Shown: positions 1-9,198, numbered from the stretch's first letter. The stretch is DNA of 64,000 nt from Flavobacterium soyae (GCF_021245985.1 NZ_JAJQXA010000003.1:372001-436000); one strand, 5' to 3'. Numbers and translations: made by a program. The notes: a model not told the origin generated them from the letters alone.

Positions 1-921
1 AATGATTTGAACATTTTGAAAAACAATTGCTCCTTTTACAACGCCGGCAATTGTAGATCGAATTGCGTCAATGATCTGCATTTTTAATTCGCTCTTTGGG
101 TAAATCAAACTTACCTCTCGGGCAGGTTTTGGTTCCTTAAAGTTTCGTAGTTTCAGTTTGTCGGAATCTTTTAAGTCTAAGGTGTGCAAGTACGGAAGTA
201 ACGTTGTACCCAAACCTTCGTCGGCTAATTTTATCAGGGTTTCAAAACTTCCACTTTGAATCTGAAAATTATTTTGCTCGACATCAGTACCGTTTTTACA
301 TAAATTTAAAATTCCGTCCCTAAAACAATGCCCGTCTTGTAAAAGCAGGATTTCATTGATATTCAAATCAGCAACTTCGATTTCTTCTTTTTGAAAACTG
401 TGATGATGTTCCGGAATGTAAGCTACAAATGGTTCAAAGTATAAAACGATTTCTTTTATTTTTTCATCTTCAAGCGGAGTTGCGGCAATTGCAGCATCAA
501 GATGGCCATTTTTTAGTTTTACAATAATTTCATCTGTATTAAGCTCTTCAATTAAAAGCTTCACTTTTGGGTATTTCTTAATAAAATTATTCAAAAACAT
601 AGGCAAAAGCGTTGGCATAATGGTTGGGATAATTCCTAAGCGAAATTCACCGCCAATAAAACCTTTTTGCTGTTCGACAATATCTTTAATACGATCAGCT
701 TCATTTACAATATTTTTTGCCTGATTTACAATCTTCTGTCCAATATCCGTAAGCTGAATAGGTTTTTTACTTCTGTCAAAAATTAAAATATTAAGTTCTT
801 CTTCAATTTTTTGAATCTGCATACTTAATGTTGGCTGTGTTACGAAACATTTTTCGGCCGCAAGTGTAAAGTTTTTATGCTCTGCAACTGCTAACACATA
901 TTGTAATTGAGTTATCGTCAT
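1..921 (-). CDS. oxyR: LysR-type peroxide sensor OxyR, cut by the window start
   Basis: Cytoplasmic hydrogen-peroxide-sensing transcription regulator. Only the first 307 codons are present; the stop lies outside the window. Residues 1-60 are the LysR winged helix-turn-helix (start MTITQLQYVLAVAEHKNFT), followed by the effector-binding domain. The redox cysteines sit in DGHCFRDGILNLC at residues 199 and 208, the same positions and spacing as the disulfide pair of E. coli OxyR, which is the main ground for the name. The ATG at 921 gives the canonical LysR N-terminus. It is divergent from dps, a known OxyR target, across a gap of about 110 bases, so control of dps is likely (inference). Confidence 0.93.
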   Translation of the reverse strand, partial: MTITQLQYVLAVAEHKNFTLAAEKCFVTQPTLSMQIQKIEEELNILIFDRSKKPIQLTDIGQKIVNQAKNIVNEADRIKDIVEQQKGFIGGEFRLGIIPTIMPTLLPMFLNNFIKKYPKVKLLIEELNTDEIIVKLKNGHLDAAIAATPLEDEKIKEIVLYFEPFVAYIPEHHHSFQKEEIEVADLNINEILLLQDGHCFRDGILNLCKNGTDVEQNNFQIQSGSFETLIKLADEGLGTTLLPYLHTLDLKDSDKLKLRNFKEPKPAREVSLIYPKSELKMQIIDAIRSTIAGVVKGAIVFQNVQII

Positions 922-993
922 TTTGATAGTAATTTTTGATACAAAAATAAGTAAATATAATTTTTTTTTATAATTTTTTTGATGAAGATAATT

Positions 994-1001
994 TAATTTT
1001 G
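994..1001 (+). promoter_or_regulatory. Possible -7 promoter box for dps
   Basis: TAATTTTG matches the Bacteroidota -7 consensus TAnnTTTG and lies about 30 bases before the dps start, between divergent oxyR and dps. No convincing -33 TTG was found at the usual spacing, as would fit an activator-dependent promoter. Weak evidence on its own. Confidence 0.4.
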
Positions 1002-1031
1002 TAGTAAACTTAGTTATAAAAAATGGAGATT

Positions 1032-1511
1032 ATGAAAACAAATATTTTAGGATTACCTGTAAAAGAGTCAGAATTGTTAGTGAAAGAATTGAATGTTTTA
1101 TTATCAAACTTTCAGGTTTACTACCAAAATTTAAGAGGGATTCATTGGAATATTCGTGGAAAACGTTTCTTCGATTTACATGTAAAATTTGAAGAATTAT
1201 ATACAGATTCACAATTAAAAATAGATATGATTGCTGAAAGAGTTTTGACAATTGGCGGAACGCCGCTGCATACTTTTGAAGATTATATCAAAAATAATAA
1301 ATTAACAGTTGGTAAAAACATCTCAAATGATGAAAAAGCAGTTCAGTTAATTGTAAACTCATTGTCTGATTTATTAAAAATTGAAAGAGAAATCCTGAAT
1401 AAATCCGGTGAAATTAACGATGAAGGCACAAATTCAATGATGAGTGACTTCATAGCAGAGCAGGAAAAAACAATTTGGATGATGAATGCATGGCTTGACG
1501 AATCGCTGTAA
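1032..1511 (+). CDS. dps: Dps-family DNA-protecting ferritin-like protein
   Basis: Dodecameric mini-ferritin that oxidises Fe(II) with peroxide and protects DNA under oxidative stress or starvation. The protein is 159 residues, normal for Dps. The inter-subunit ferroxidase ligands are visible: His38 in GIHWNIRG, His50 and Glu54 in LHVKFEELY, and Asp65 and Glu69 in DMIAER. The ATG at 1032 is chosen because MKTNILGLPVKES resembles other flavobacterial Dps N-termini and is preceded by GGAG; an in-frame ATG at 1023 would add three residues. It is divergent from oxyR, the expected peroxide-responsive activator. A hairpin terminator follows at 1534. Confidence 0.94.
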   Translation: MKTNILGLPVKESELLVKELNVLLSNFQVYYQNLRGIHWNIRGKRFFDLHVKFEELYTDSQLKIDMIAERVLTIGGTPLHTFEDYIKNNKLTVGKNISNDEKAVQLIVNSLSDLLKIEREILNKSGEINDEGTNSMMSDFIAEQEKTIWMMNAWLDESL

Positions 1512-1533
1512 TTTATTATTTATGAATGCATTA

Positions 1534-1569
1534 AAAAGCAGATTGGTCAATTTTGATCCTTCTGCTTTT
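1534..1569 (+). terminator. Intrinsic terminator after dps
   Basis: The inverted repeat AAAAGCAGA ... TCTGCTTTT (1534-1542 and 1561-1569) follows the dps stop and ends in a T-run. Confidence 0.6.
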
Positions 1570-1644
1570 ATCTTTTTGTTAAAATTGTATAAAATTTTTA
1601 GCCAGTCGCTTTGATTTTATTTGTTTAACACTATTTTTGCCCCA

Positions 1645-1929
1645 ATGAAATTAGTTGCCCGCATATTATTATTCATATTTATTGCTTTCTTATCTACGCC
1701 TACAATTGTAACGATGATCAAGAAAAGCAGTGATACGTCTATGTTTTTCAGTTTTTCTGAAGAAGAGCATTCTCATAAAGAATTAAAAGCAGCTGTTTAT
1801 CCGGCAATATTGCAGCATGAAGTTGTAATCCCGGTTTACATTGAAAAGAAAACGATAGTTTCTGAAAATATCGTAAAATTAGATAATATTTCTCCGAGCA
1901 TATTTGCTCCACCGCCCAACTTGGCATAA
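1645..1929 (+). CDS. Small hypothetical protein with an N-terminal membrane segment
   Basis: A 94-residue protein I do not recognise. ATG at 1645 is taken as the start; a TTG at 1621 would add eight residues. Residues 2-22 (KLVARILLFIFIAFLSTPTIV) are a hydrophobic signal anchor or signal peptide. The middle is acidic and His-containing (SEEEHSHKE), and the C-terminus ends in a proline-rich APPPNLA. It lies 81 bases upstream of the SulP transporter on the same strand and may be co-transcribed with it. A role with the transporter is only a guess from position. Confidence 0.6.
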   Translation: MKLVARILLFIFIAFLSTPTIVTMIKKSSDTSMFFSFSEEEHSHKELKAAVYPAILQHEVVIPVYIEKKTIVSENIVKLDNISPSIFAPPPNLA

Positions 1930-2010
1930 TACTTCTGAATTATTTGAAGAACAACTGTATTTACGGCAAATACAGCATGGTTCTAATGTATCAATTTTTA
2001 GTATTGTATT

Positions 2011-3657
2011 ATGACAAAAAAAATCAATCTTTTTGCCAACCTTAAGTCTGACTTTGCTTCAGGTTTAGTGGTTTTCTTGGTGGCTCTTCCGTTGTGTTTA
2101 GGTATTGCAATGGCTTCTGGAGCACCGTTATTTTCTGGAATTATTGCAGGTGTTATTGGTGGTATCGTGGTAGGTTATTTAAGCCAGTCACATATTAGCG
2201 TTTCTGGGCCTGCCGCTGGTTTAACAGCTATTATTTTAACAGCTATTACTGATTTTGGTGCTTTTGATGTGTTTTTACTATCCGTTTTTATTGCGGGACT
2301 AATTCAATTGGCATTAGGATTTTTAAAAGCAGGAAGTATATCAAATTATTTTCCAACAAACGTAATCGAAGGAATGCTGGCGGGTATCGGAATTATTATT
2401 ATTCTGAAACAAATTCCGCATGCATTTGGTTACGATGCTGATTTTGAAGGCGATCAGGCTTTTATTCAAAATGATGGAAGTAATTCATTTTCATTTCTTT
2501 TTGATGTTTTAAACCATATTCACTTAGGTGCGGTTGTAATTTCATTAATTTCCCTTGCAATTTTAATTTCCTGGGATAAAGTTTCATTTTTAAAGAGATT
2601 AAAATTAGTTCCGGGTGCGCTTGTAGCCGTTATCTTGGGAGTATTATTAAATGAATTTTTTATATCTACAGGAAGTTCATTAGCAATTGCAAAAGAGCAT
2701 TTAGTTTCTTTACCGGTTCCAAAGTCTTTTGATGATTTTAAGTCAATTATCGTTACACCAAATTTTGCAGCAGTTACAAATCCGCAGGTTTGGGTTGTAG
2801 GTATTACAATTGCCATTGTAGCTTCAATTGAAACACTTTTGTGTATTGAGGCTTCAGACAGAATGGACGTTCAAAAGCGTTATACTGATACTAATGTTGA
2901 GCTTAGAGCACAGGGTATTGGTAATATAATAAGTTCGCTTTTGGGCGGATTACCAATGACATCTGTTGTTGTGAGATCTTCTGCAAATAATAACGCAGGA
3001 GCAAAATCTAAAATGTCAGCCATCATTCATGGTGTGCTTTTATTAATAAGTGTATTGTCTATTCCGGCAATTTTAAACAAAATTCCATTGGCAACTTTGG
3101 CTACGGTTTTAATCTTGGTTGGATATAAATTAGCCAAACCAGCAACCTTTATGCATTTCTGGGAAAAGGGGAAATACCAGTTTGTCCCTTTTATTGCAAC
3201 TTTGGTCTTTGTCGTTGCGACAGATTTGCTTAAAGGAGTTGCTTTAGGAATTATCATAAGTATAATTTTTGTTTTGAGAGGAAATTTAAAAAGAGCTTAT
3301 ATCTTTAAAAAAGAAGAATATGAAGATGGCGATATCATTCATATCGATTTAGCGCAGGAAGTTTCTTTTTTAAATAAAGCTGCAATCAAGCAAACGTTAA
3401 ACGAAATTCCGGAGAATTGTAAAGTAATTATTAATGCGCACGATACAGAATATATCGCGCATGATGTATTAGATTTAATCCGTGAGTTTAAAGAGACACG
3501 TGCAATTGATGAAAATATCAAAGTAAAACTAAAAGGTTTTAAAGAGGCATACGAATTAGAAAACACTCCTGATAATAACAATCACGTTTCGATTGAACAT
3601 TATTATGATGTTGCAAAACGAGCATTGGTTAAGAAAGAACAAAAAGAAAAATTTTAA
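2011..3657 (+). CDS. SulP-family anion transporter with STAS domain
   Basis: Inner-membrane SLC26/SulP transporter of 548 residues. Residues 10-420 carry the repeated hydrophobic helices, with the SulP signature near residues 25-75 (LPLCLGIAMASGAP and the HISVSGPAAG loop). Residues about 440-520 form a soluble C-terminal STAS-like domain. SulP proteins carry sulfate or bicarbonate. The beta-carbonic anhydrase gene 119 bases downstream on the same strand favours bicarbonate, as in BicA-type transporters, but the substrate is inferred from context. The ATG at 2011 gives a standard N-terminus (KINLFANLKSDFASG). Confidence 0.9.
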   Translation: MTKKINLFANLKSDFASGLVVFLVALPLCLGIAMASGAPLFSGIIAGVIGGIVVGYLSQSHISVSGPAAGLTAIILTAITDFGAFDVFLLSVFIAGLIQLALGFLKAGSISNYFPTNVIEGMLAGIGIIIILKQIPHAFGYDADFEGDQAFIQNDGSNSFSFLFDVLNHIHLGAVVISLISLAILISWDKVSFLKRLKLVPGALVAVILGVLLNEFFISTGSSLAIAKEHLVSLPVPKSFDDFKSIIVTPNFAAVTNPQVWVVGITIAIVASIETLLCIEASDRMDVQKRYTDTNVELRAQGIGNIISSLLGGLPMTSVVVRSSANNNAGAKSKMSAIIHGVLLLISVLSIPAILNKIPLATLATVLILVGYKLAKPATFMHFWEKGKYQFVPFIATLVFVVATDLLKGVALGIIISIIFVLRGNLKRAYIFKKEEYEDGDIIHIDLAQEVSFLNKAAIKQTLNEIPENCKVIINAHDTEYIAHDVLDLIREFKETRAIDENIKVKLKGFKEAYELENTPDNNNHVSIEHYYDVAKRALVKKEQKEKF

Positions 3658-3776
3658 ACAAATTATATAAATAAAGATATTGATCAGGCTTGAGAAATAT
3701 CAAAATTTAAATAACTTTACAAAAAAGTCTTTTTGATATGCTTAAGCATTGACAATTCTACAAAAAACCTAAAAAA

Positions 3777-4415
3777 ATGAGAGAGTTTTATAAGCAAATA
3801 CTTGAAAACAATAAAAAATGGGTCGAAGATTCATTAGCAAAAGACCCTAATTATTTTGCTGATTTAGCAAAAGGACAATCTCCGCCATTATTGTGGATTG
3901 GATGTTCTGACAGCCGTGTTCCTGCAAATGAAATTATTGGGGCAAAACCTGGAGAAGTTTTTGTACACAGAAATATTGCTAACATGGTTGTTCACTCTGA
4001 TATGAATATGTTAAGTGTTCTGGATTATGCAGTAAACGTTTTAAAAGTAAAACATGTTATTGTTTGCGGACATTATGGCTGCGGCGGTGTAAAAGCTGCT
4101 ATGGGACAGCAGTCTGTTGGAATTATTGATAACTGGATTCGTCATATTAAAGATGAATACCGTTTACACGATAAATATTTAAATTCAATTACTGACGAAA
4201 CCGAGCGTTTTAATGCATTTGTAGAAATCAATGCAAAAGAGCAGGTTTACAACTTAGCAAAAACTTCGATTGTACAAGGAGCCTGGAAAAATGGTCAGGA
4301 CTTAATGCTTCACGGCTGGGTTTACGGATTAAATTCTGGTTTTGTAACCGATTTAAATGTAAATATCAGTTCAAATGATGAGTTAGATGAAGTTTACCAG
4401 CTTACTAATCTATAA
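3777..4415 (+). CDS. can: Beta-class carbonic anhydrase
   Basis: Zinc enzyme interconverting CO2 and bicarbonate, 212 residues, a normal length. The zinc ligands are Cys43 (GCSDSR), His99 and Cys102 (CGHYGCGG); the catalytic Asp45-Arg47 dyad is intact. The short N-terminal helix and the HRNIAN motif are typical of the bacterial beta class. It follows the SulP transporter with the same orientation, suggesting a bicarbonate uptake and conversion pair. A strong hairpin at 4420 ends the unit. Confidence 0.96.
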   Translation: MREFYKQILENNKKWVEDSLAKDPNYFADLAKGQSPPLLWIGCSDSRVPANEIIGAKPGEVFVHRNIANMVVHSDMNMLSVLDYAVNVLKVKHVIVCGHYGCGGVKAAMGQQSVGIIDNWIRHIKDEYRLHDKYLNSITDETERFNAFVEINAKEQVYNLAKTSIVQGAWKNGQDLMLHGWVYGLNSGFVTDLNVNISSNDELDEVYQLTNL

Positions 4416-4419
4416 AAAT

Positions 4420-4446
4420 AAAAATCGCCTCAAAAGGGCGATTTTT
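4420..4446. terminator. Bidirectional intrinsic terminator
   Basis: AAAAATCGCC and GGCGATTTTT form a perfect 10-bp stem with a 7-base loop between the convergent carbonic anhydrase and LETM1-related genes, with T-runs usable on both strands. Confidence 0.85.
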
Positions 4447-4448
4447 TT

Positions 4449-5651
4449 TTATTCGTTTTCGTCTAGATTTTCATTAAACGCAGATGGTAACATTGTTGGG
4501 ATAAACTTGATTAAAATTGGCAGTAATAAACTTCCGCCCGGAAGTAAAAATATGGTTAATGACGGAATCGTTTTACAGATATCTAAAAGCTGTTTTTTTA
4601 CTTTTTTCTTTTCCTTTGCATCCAGATCCCTTGTTGTAGAATAAGCTAATAGAACCATTAATTCTTTACTCTGAACAATTTCCTTAATTAATCTGTTTTT
4701 GTTTCTTATGATTAGTTTTACAACACTATGCGTCATCTGATCGTAGAAATGCTTAACCGGATTTGAATAATTAAAATAAGGGATTTTCTTTTTGTGAGTG
4801 GTAATAAAATCGTGAGTGGTGTCGATGCTTGTTTTTACAAAATCATCAGAAACGCCCATCATTGAACCTAAAGAATACAAGAAATAAGATTCTTCATTTT
4901 CGACAACACCATCGCTCCATAACGCCATTCCAGCCATGTCAATTAAATAATAATGCTCTAAAGTATTTTTGAAATAGTCTAGTTGTAAAGTTTCTAAAGT
5001 CTCTACGGTAACTTTCGAAAATTTAGAATAACGTATCGAAGCCTCAAAAAGTTTAATTAATAAATCATCGTGCTGCGATTTGATAGTTTTTGTTTTTAAA
5101 GCCAAACCTACAATTCCAAGAACAGTTTCTTCAATTCGTTTTAGATACTTTTCAGGAATTTCTCCATGCTGTAAATATTGTCTAAATGCTAAAACATCAA
5201 TAAACAAAAGTGCATTGGTTACTAAATGCGAAAAGTTTTTGCTGATGATGCTGTCATTTGTCTGTACTCTTTCATCAATTATACTTTCTAATGAATGGGA
5301 AGGAGTGTCTTTTGGAAGCAGAATCTTAAATAAATTAAATCCTTCCGGATTCATTTGCTTATAGAATTTTAAAGCTTCGCTGATAAAGTTATTTGGTTCA
5401 GAATTTCTTTTTTCTAAACAAAAAACATGATAAAGTGTATTTAATAAGGCAATTTTAGAAATTTCGGTTTTAAACCAGCCTTTTATCGGAATCGGAATTT
5501 GAGAATCAATTGCAATGATATGACCGTAGATAAAACCGGTTTCTCTAACTTTATAGTAAAAGAAATCTGTAGTTTCAAAAGGAATAGCCTCAGAAAACTT
5601 CTGTTCACTAAAAAACTTATCTATCCAGCCGTGTGCTGATGGGTTAATCAT
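4449..5651 (-). CDS. LETM1-related biofilm-associated protein
   Basis: A 400-residue protein of a Bacteroidota family annotated as LETM1-related. The last 60 residues hold the LETM1-like part (TTRDLDAKEKKKVKKQLLDI, then a hydrophobic PSLTIFLLPGGSLLLPIL stretch and FIPTMLPSAF), normally part of an ion-handling inner-membrane protein in mitochondria. The N-terminal 300 residues are helical and not assigned. ATG at 5651 is preferred to one 24 codons upstream because MINPSAHGWIDKFF begins a typical soluble N-terminus. The biological function is unknown; the biofilm label comes from the family name only. Confidence 0.75.
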   Translation of the reverse strand: MINPSAHGWIDKFFSEQKFSEAIPFETTDFFYYKVRETGFIYGHIIAIDSQIPIPIKGWFKTEISKIALLNTLYHVFCLEKRNSEPNNFISEALKFYKQMNPEGFNLFKILLPKDTPSHSLESIIDERVQTNDSIISKNFSHLVTNALLFIDVLAFRQYLQHGEIPEKYLKRIEETVLGIVGLALKTKTIKSQHDDLLIKLFEASIRYSKFSKVTVETLETLQLDYFKNTLEHYYLIDMAGMALWSDGVVENEESYFLYSLGSMMGVSDDFVKTSIDTTHDFITTHKKKIPYFNYSNPVKHFYDQMTHSVVKLIIRNKNRLIKEIVQSKELMVLLAYSTTRDLDAKEKKKVKKQLLDICKTIPSLTIFLLPGGSLLLPILIKFIPTMLPSAFNENLDENE

Positions 5652-5714
5652 TGAAATTAAATTTATAGCTGCAAAGCTATATTTTTTTCTTGTTTTTGAG
5701 TGAATTAAAAATAA

Positions 5715-5751
5715 AATAACCACTAGATTTTTGTGAAATATAGTGGTTATT
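5715..5751 (-). terminator. Probable terminator after sodC
   Basis: AATAACCACTA and TAGTGGTTATT form an 11-bp stem with a 15-base loop just past the sodC stop; read on the minus strand it is followed by a T-rich tract. Confidence 0.55.
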
Positions 5752-5760
5752 AGTGTTTTA

Positions 5761-6288
5761 TTATTTAATTATCCCTGCACAGGCAACTCTTCCGCCGGCA
5801 TTTCCGGTTGGCTGAGTTGTAAAATCATCTGTTCCCTGATGTACGATTAAACCTTTTCCTAATACATCTTTGGTTGCATCGCCGCAGCCTACGCACCATT
5901 CATCAGTAGTTAATGTAATTGTTCCATTACCTTTTTCATCAGCGGTAAAGTTTCCAATATCCCCTTTATGATATTCTCCAACTCCCCATTTTCCATGTTT
6001 TTTAAAAGTTGGGTTCCAGTGTCCGCCCGCAGAACTTCCGTCGGCAGCAGTACAATCAGCTTTTTCGTGAATATGTATAGCATGAACCCCAGGCTGTAAA
6101 CCAGAAACTTTTGCAGTAAAGGTCACTTTGCCGTTTTTCTCTGTAAAAGTAGCGGTTCCGGTTACATTGCTATTGCTTTTTGGCTCTAACGCTACGGTTA
6201 AAGTTTTTGCATCATTTGATTTTGTATTTGTCTTACAGCCAATTATTAAGACTGTAATTATAGCGAAAGATACGATCAGTTTTTTCAT
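5761..6288 (-). CDS. sodC: Cu/Zn superoxide dismutase, lipoprotein
   Basis: Envelope superoxide dismutase of 175 residues. The N-terminus MKKLIVSFAIITVLIIGC is a lipoprotein signal with the lipobox Cys at residue 18, so the enzyme should be anchored in the periplasm or outer membrane. Copper ligands appear in HAIHIHEKADC, GGHWNP and GLIVHQG; the zinc loop (KHGKWGVGEYHKGDIGNF) and the disulfide cysteines (ADC and RVACAG) are present. ATG at 6288 is chosen because it gives a clean lipoprotein signal; another ATG four codons upstream is possible. It is monocistronic by spacing. Confidence 0.93.
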   Translation of the reverse strand: MKKLIVSFAIITVLIIGCKTNTKSNDAKTLTVALEPKSNSNVTGTATFTEKNGKVTFTAKVSGLQPGVHAIHIHEKADCTAADGSSAGGHWNPTFKKHGKWGVGEYHKGDIGNFTADEKGNGTITLTTDEWCVGCGDATKDVLGKGLIVHQGTDDFTTQPTGNAGGRVACAGIIK

Positions 6289-6500
6289 ATATGCGGGCAT
6301 TTTAAATTAAAGATTAAGTAAATTTAACATAAAAGAATGGAATAGTTTGATCTTAAAAGTTAAAAAAAAGTCAAACTATACTTGGTAATTTAATGTCAAT
6401 TGAATATAAAACCGAAAAATATTGCTTAAATTCGTAATAGTTTTAACGAATAATTTCTGAAAAAACCTCTCTAATTCGTTCATATTTAATTCTTAATGTT

Positions 6501-6938
6501 ATGATGAAAAAGATTTCTATTCTTATTTTTTTGAGTTTGATATTGCTTTCCTGCAATATTTTTAAATGTAAAAAAAGTGATGCCGTTTCTAAACTTGACG
6601 GAACCTGGGAACTCAATTATATTACCGGACCTGGAATTACTTTTGAAGGTTTATATCCGAATAAAAAGCCGACCATAAATTTCAATACAAAAGAAAAGCA
6701 GGTTTCGGGGAATAACAGCTGCAACTCCTATACCGGAAAACTTGTTGTAAATGGCAATAAAATTGATTTTACACAGCCAATGGCAGTTACCAAAATGATG
6801 TGCATGGATGGACTGCAAGGTGAACAAACCTACATGAACACACTTAAAAAAATAGCTTCTTTTGATATTGCTGATGATGGAAAAACGCTGAATTTTATTT
6901 CAGGAGATATTGCTATGATGAGATTTACTAAAAAGTAA
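6501..6938 (+). CDS. META-domain (HslJ-like) lipoprotein
   Basis: A 145-residue envelope lipoprotein. The signal is MMKKISILIFLSLILLSC with the lipid Cys near residue 18. The rest is one META/HslJ-type beta domain: LDGTWELNYI, PTINFNTKEKQVSGNNSCNSYTG and the MAVTKMMCMD motif are characteristic. META proteins are linked to heat-shock and stress resistance in other bacteria, but the molecular role is not established. The DUF4251 gene starts 29 bases downstream, so the two are probably one transcript. Confidence 0.82.
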   Translation: MMKKISILIFLSLILLSCNIFKCKKSDAVSKLDGTWELNYITGPGITFEGLYPNKKPTINFNTKEKQVSGNNSCNSYTGKLVVNGNKIDFTQPMAVTKMMCMDGLQGEQTYMNTLKKIASFDIADDGKTLNFISGDIAMMRFTKK

Positions 6939-6967
6939 ATGATCTGTTTTATTTAATACGATGTAAG

Positions 6968-7480
6968 ATGAAAACTAAATTATACCTTTTATTAGTATTG
7001 TCAGGCTTTTTAAATTTTTCTGTTTTTGCACAGGAAAAAAGCAAAAAAGAGCTAAAAGCTGAAAAAGAATTGCAGAAGCAAAAAGAAATAGAAGCTTTAA
7101 TTGATTCTAAAAATTTTGTTTTTGAAGCTCGAAAAGCCACACCACAAGGCGGACGACTTATTATTTTAGATTATAACACTTATTTCTTAAAGTTTAATGC
7201 TGAAAAAACAACGTGTGACCTTCCATTTTTTGGACGTGCATATAATGTTGGTTACGGAAGCGACGGCGGAATTAAATTTGAAGGAATGCCTGAAAACATA
7301 AAAGCAGGGAAGAAGAAAAATAAATTTAGTGTGAAAGCTGAGGTTAAAGGCAGGGATGATGTTTATAATCTAATGTTTACTATTTTTTTTGATGGAGGAG
7401 CCTCGCTTTCAGTCACCAGTAATAATAGAGCCCCAATTTTTTATGATGGAGAAATAAGTGCTCCCAAAGCCGATAAATAA
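6968..7480 (+). CDS. DUF4251-family exported protein
   Basis: A 170-residue exported protein with signal peptide MKTKLYLLLVLSGFLNFSVFA and cleavage before QEKSKK. Residues 23-48 are a highly charged Lys/Glu helix. The rest is a beta-rich domain with the DUF4251 pattern (FVFEARKATPQGG, LDYNTYFLKFN, LPFFGRAY, GGIKFEG), a family restricted to Bacteroidota with no known function. It is close behind the META lipoprotein and likely co-transcribed. Confidence 0.78.
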   Translation: MKTKLYLLLVLSGFLNFSVFAQEKSKKELKAEKELQKQKEIEALIDSKNFVFEARKATPQGGRLIILDYNTYFLKFNAEKTTCDLPFFGRAYNVGYGSDGGIKFEGMPENIKAGKKKNKFSVKAEVKGRDDVYNLMFTIFFDGGASLSVTSNNRAPIFYDGEISAPKADK

Positions 7481-7564
7481 ATTTGAATTGAGTAATGTTA
7501 AAAAATGTTTTAAACTGTAATAATTTACTTACTTTTACTTTGTTTAATACTTAATATATAAATT

Positions 7565-8050
7565 ATGAAAAAATTAATTATTGCCTTAATGATGGCCGTG
7601 GCTTCGTTTTCTTGTTATGCACAATCTACTTACAAAGAAGACATAGATGTTCTTCAAAGTGTTTACGGAAAATCTAAAGGGGATTTGGTAAAAGATTACA
7701 TGAATTTATCAGATACTCAATCTCAGGCATTTTCTAAAGTTTACGATGCTTATGAAACTGAACGTAAAACATTAGGACAAGCAAAAATTCAATTAATTAA
7801 CGATTATGCAGTTAATTATGATACGCTTACAGATGAAAAAGCAGATGAACTTGCAAAAGGAACTTTGAAAAATAATTTAGGGTATGAAAAATTATACTCT
7901 AAAACCTACGGACAGGCTAAAAAAGCAATTGGAGCTATTAATGCGGCAAAATTTATTCAGTTAGAAGTTTATCTTCAAGCGATCATTCGTGCTGAAACTT
8001 TAGAATCAATCCCGTTTATTGGAGAATTAGATAAAGTTAAAGTAAAATAA
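7565..8050 (+). CDS. Exported helical protein of unknown function
   Basis: A 161-residue protein with a signal peptide (MKKLIIALMMAVASFSCYA, cleaved before QSTYKED). The mature part is predicted helical and rich in Lys, Gln, Tyr and Ala, in the style of small periplasmic helical proteins such as Spy, though no Spy LTxxQ motif is present (there is an LSDTQSQAF). I do not recognise the family beyond its common occurrence in flavobacteria. It is followed by a near-perfect 13-bp hairpin terminator. Confidence 0.65.
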   Translation: MKKLIIALMMAVASFSCYAQSTYKEDIDVLQSVYGKSKGDLVKDYMNLSDTQSQAFSKVYDAYETERKTLGQAKIQLINDYAVNYDTLTDEKADELAKGTLKNNLGYEKLYSKTYGQAKKAIGAINAAKFIQLEVYLQAIIRAETLESIPFIGELDKVKVK

Positions 8051-8070
8051 GTATTTACTAAATAAAAAAT

Positions 8071-8098
8071 AAAAGGGCAGTTCTTGAACTGCCCTTTT
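8071..8098. terminator. Bidirectional terminator
   Basis: AAAAGGGCAGTTC and GAACTGCCCTTTT form a perfect 13-bp inverted repeat separated by TT (the real loop will be larger) between two convergent genes. Confidence 0.85.
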
Positions 8099-8103
8099 AT
8101 TTT

Positions 8104-9198
8104 TTATTTAGTTGTTTTGACTTCGTAAATCGCATTCACCATGCCATCGTGAGGGCTGTCTAAAGTCAGTTCCCAGAACATGATCCCACCCAGTTTTTTA
8201 GACTTTGCATATTCAGTTTTTGCTTTAATAGATTTGATATCATCTGATGTCGCAAAAGTTTTTGTACCTGCATTATACCAATATGGAGCTTTTGCTTTAT
8301 CATCCCAGAAATATTTCCAGCCGTTTGTTTCTGTATATGTTGTGGCAAAGTTTTTAAAGTTAACACCTTCGATATGTTCTCCGGCCTGATAAAGACCATT
8401 ATTTATATTTTCAACATTTTTCCATGTTCTGGAATAAAATGCGCCTCCAATAATCAATTTTTCAGACGGAACTCCTTGTTTTAATAAATAAGTAACCGCT
8501 CTGTCTGTAGATTCTTCATTTGGATTTGTACTATATAATGGTGTGTGGTGTCCCGTAACTTTAGAATATCCGTTCACTAAATCGTAACTCATAATGTTGA
8601 TACGATTAACTAATGGCGCAACCGTTTTCCAGTCAATCGATTCATCGAGATATTTTTGAAAACCTCCCGCAGCAAAACTCAATTCATATTTTTTTCCTAA
8701 AGTTGAACGAAGAATTTTAAGCAATTCGGTAAAATTTGGTTTGTCAACAGCTTGATATAAATGTCCAGGGAGTCCTTCAATCGCAGGATATTCCCAATCT
8801 AAATCTAAACCGTCAACCTTAAAATAATCACTTACTTCTTTTACTGATTTTGCGAATTTTAAACGCCCTTCAGCAGTCGAAAAAGCATTAGAACATGGTT
8901 CGCAGCCACCCCAGCCGCCAAGAGATAAAACGATTTTTAATTGTGGATTTTTAGTTTTTAGAGAAACTAAATGCTTTATTGTAATAGAATCTTTAGATGA
9001 ATCTACACTTAGTTTTCCATCTTTTAAATGACAGAAACTAAAGATTATTTGATCTAATTTATTGACTTCATATTCGTCAATTAGTTTAGAATCACCAGTG
9101 TAATAAGCGATGATGTCGAATTTCTTATTCTTCTGCGCAAAAATGTTTGTGGATAAAAGGCAGATAAATAAAAGGGCAATTAGGCTAATTTGTTTCAT
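8104..9198 (-). CDS. Secreted GH18 chitinase-like glycoside hydrolase
   Basis: A 364-residue exported hydrolase with signal peptide MKQISLIALLFICLLSTNIFA. The GH18 TIM barrel is evident: SLGGWGG at residues 92-98 and the catalytic signature DGLDLDWE (Asp129, Asp132, Asp134, Glu136), with Glu136 the proton donor. NIMSYDL and the C-terminal GGIMFWEL strand are also typical. It probably cleaves chitin or related beta-1,4-GlcNAc polymers. No C-terminal sorting domain or carbohydrate-binding module is present, so it is a single-domain periplasmic or secreted enzyme. Confidence 0.92.
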   Translation of the reverse strand: MKQISLIALLFICLLSTNIFAQKNKKFDIIAYYTGDSKLIDEYEVNKLDQIIFSFCHLKDGKLSVDSSKDSITIKHLVSLKTKNPQLKIVLSLGGWGGCEPCSNAFSTAEGRLKFAKSVKEVSDYFKVDGLDLDWEYPAIEGLPGHLYQAVDKPNFTELLKILRSTLGKKYELSFAAGGFQKYLDESIDWKTVAPLVNRINIMSYDLVNGYSKVTGHHTPLYSTNPNEESTDRAVTYLLKQGVPSEKLIIGGAFYSRTWKNVENINNGLYQAGEHIEGVNFKNFATTYTETNGWKYFWDDKAKAPYWYNAGTKTFATSDDIKSIKAKTEYAKSKKLGGIMFWELTLDSPHDGMVNAIYEVKTTK

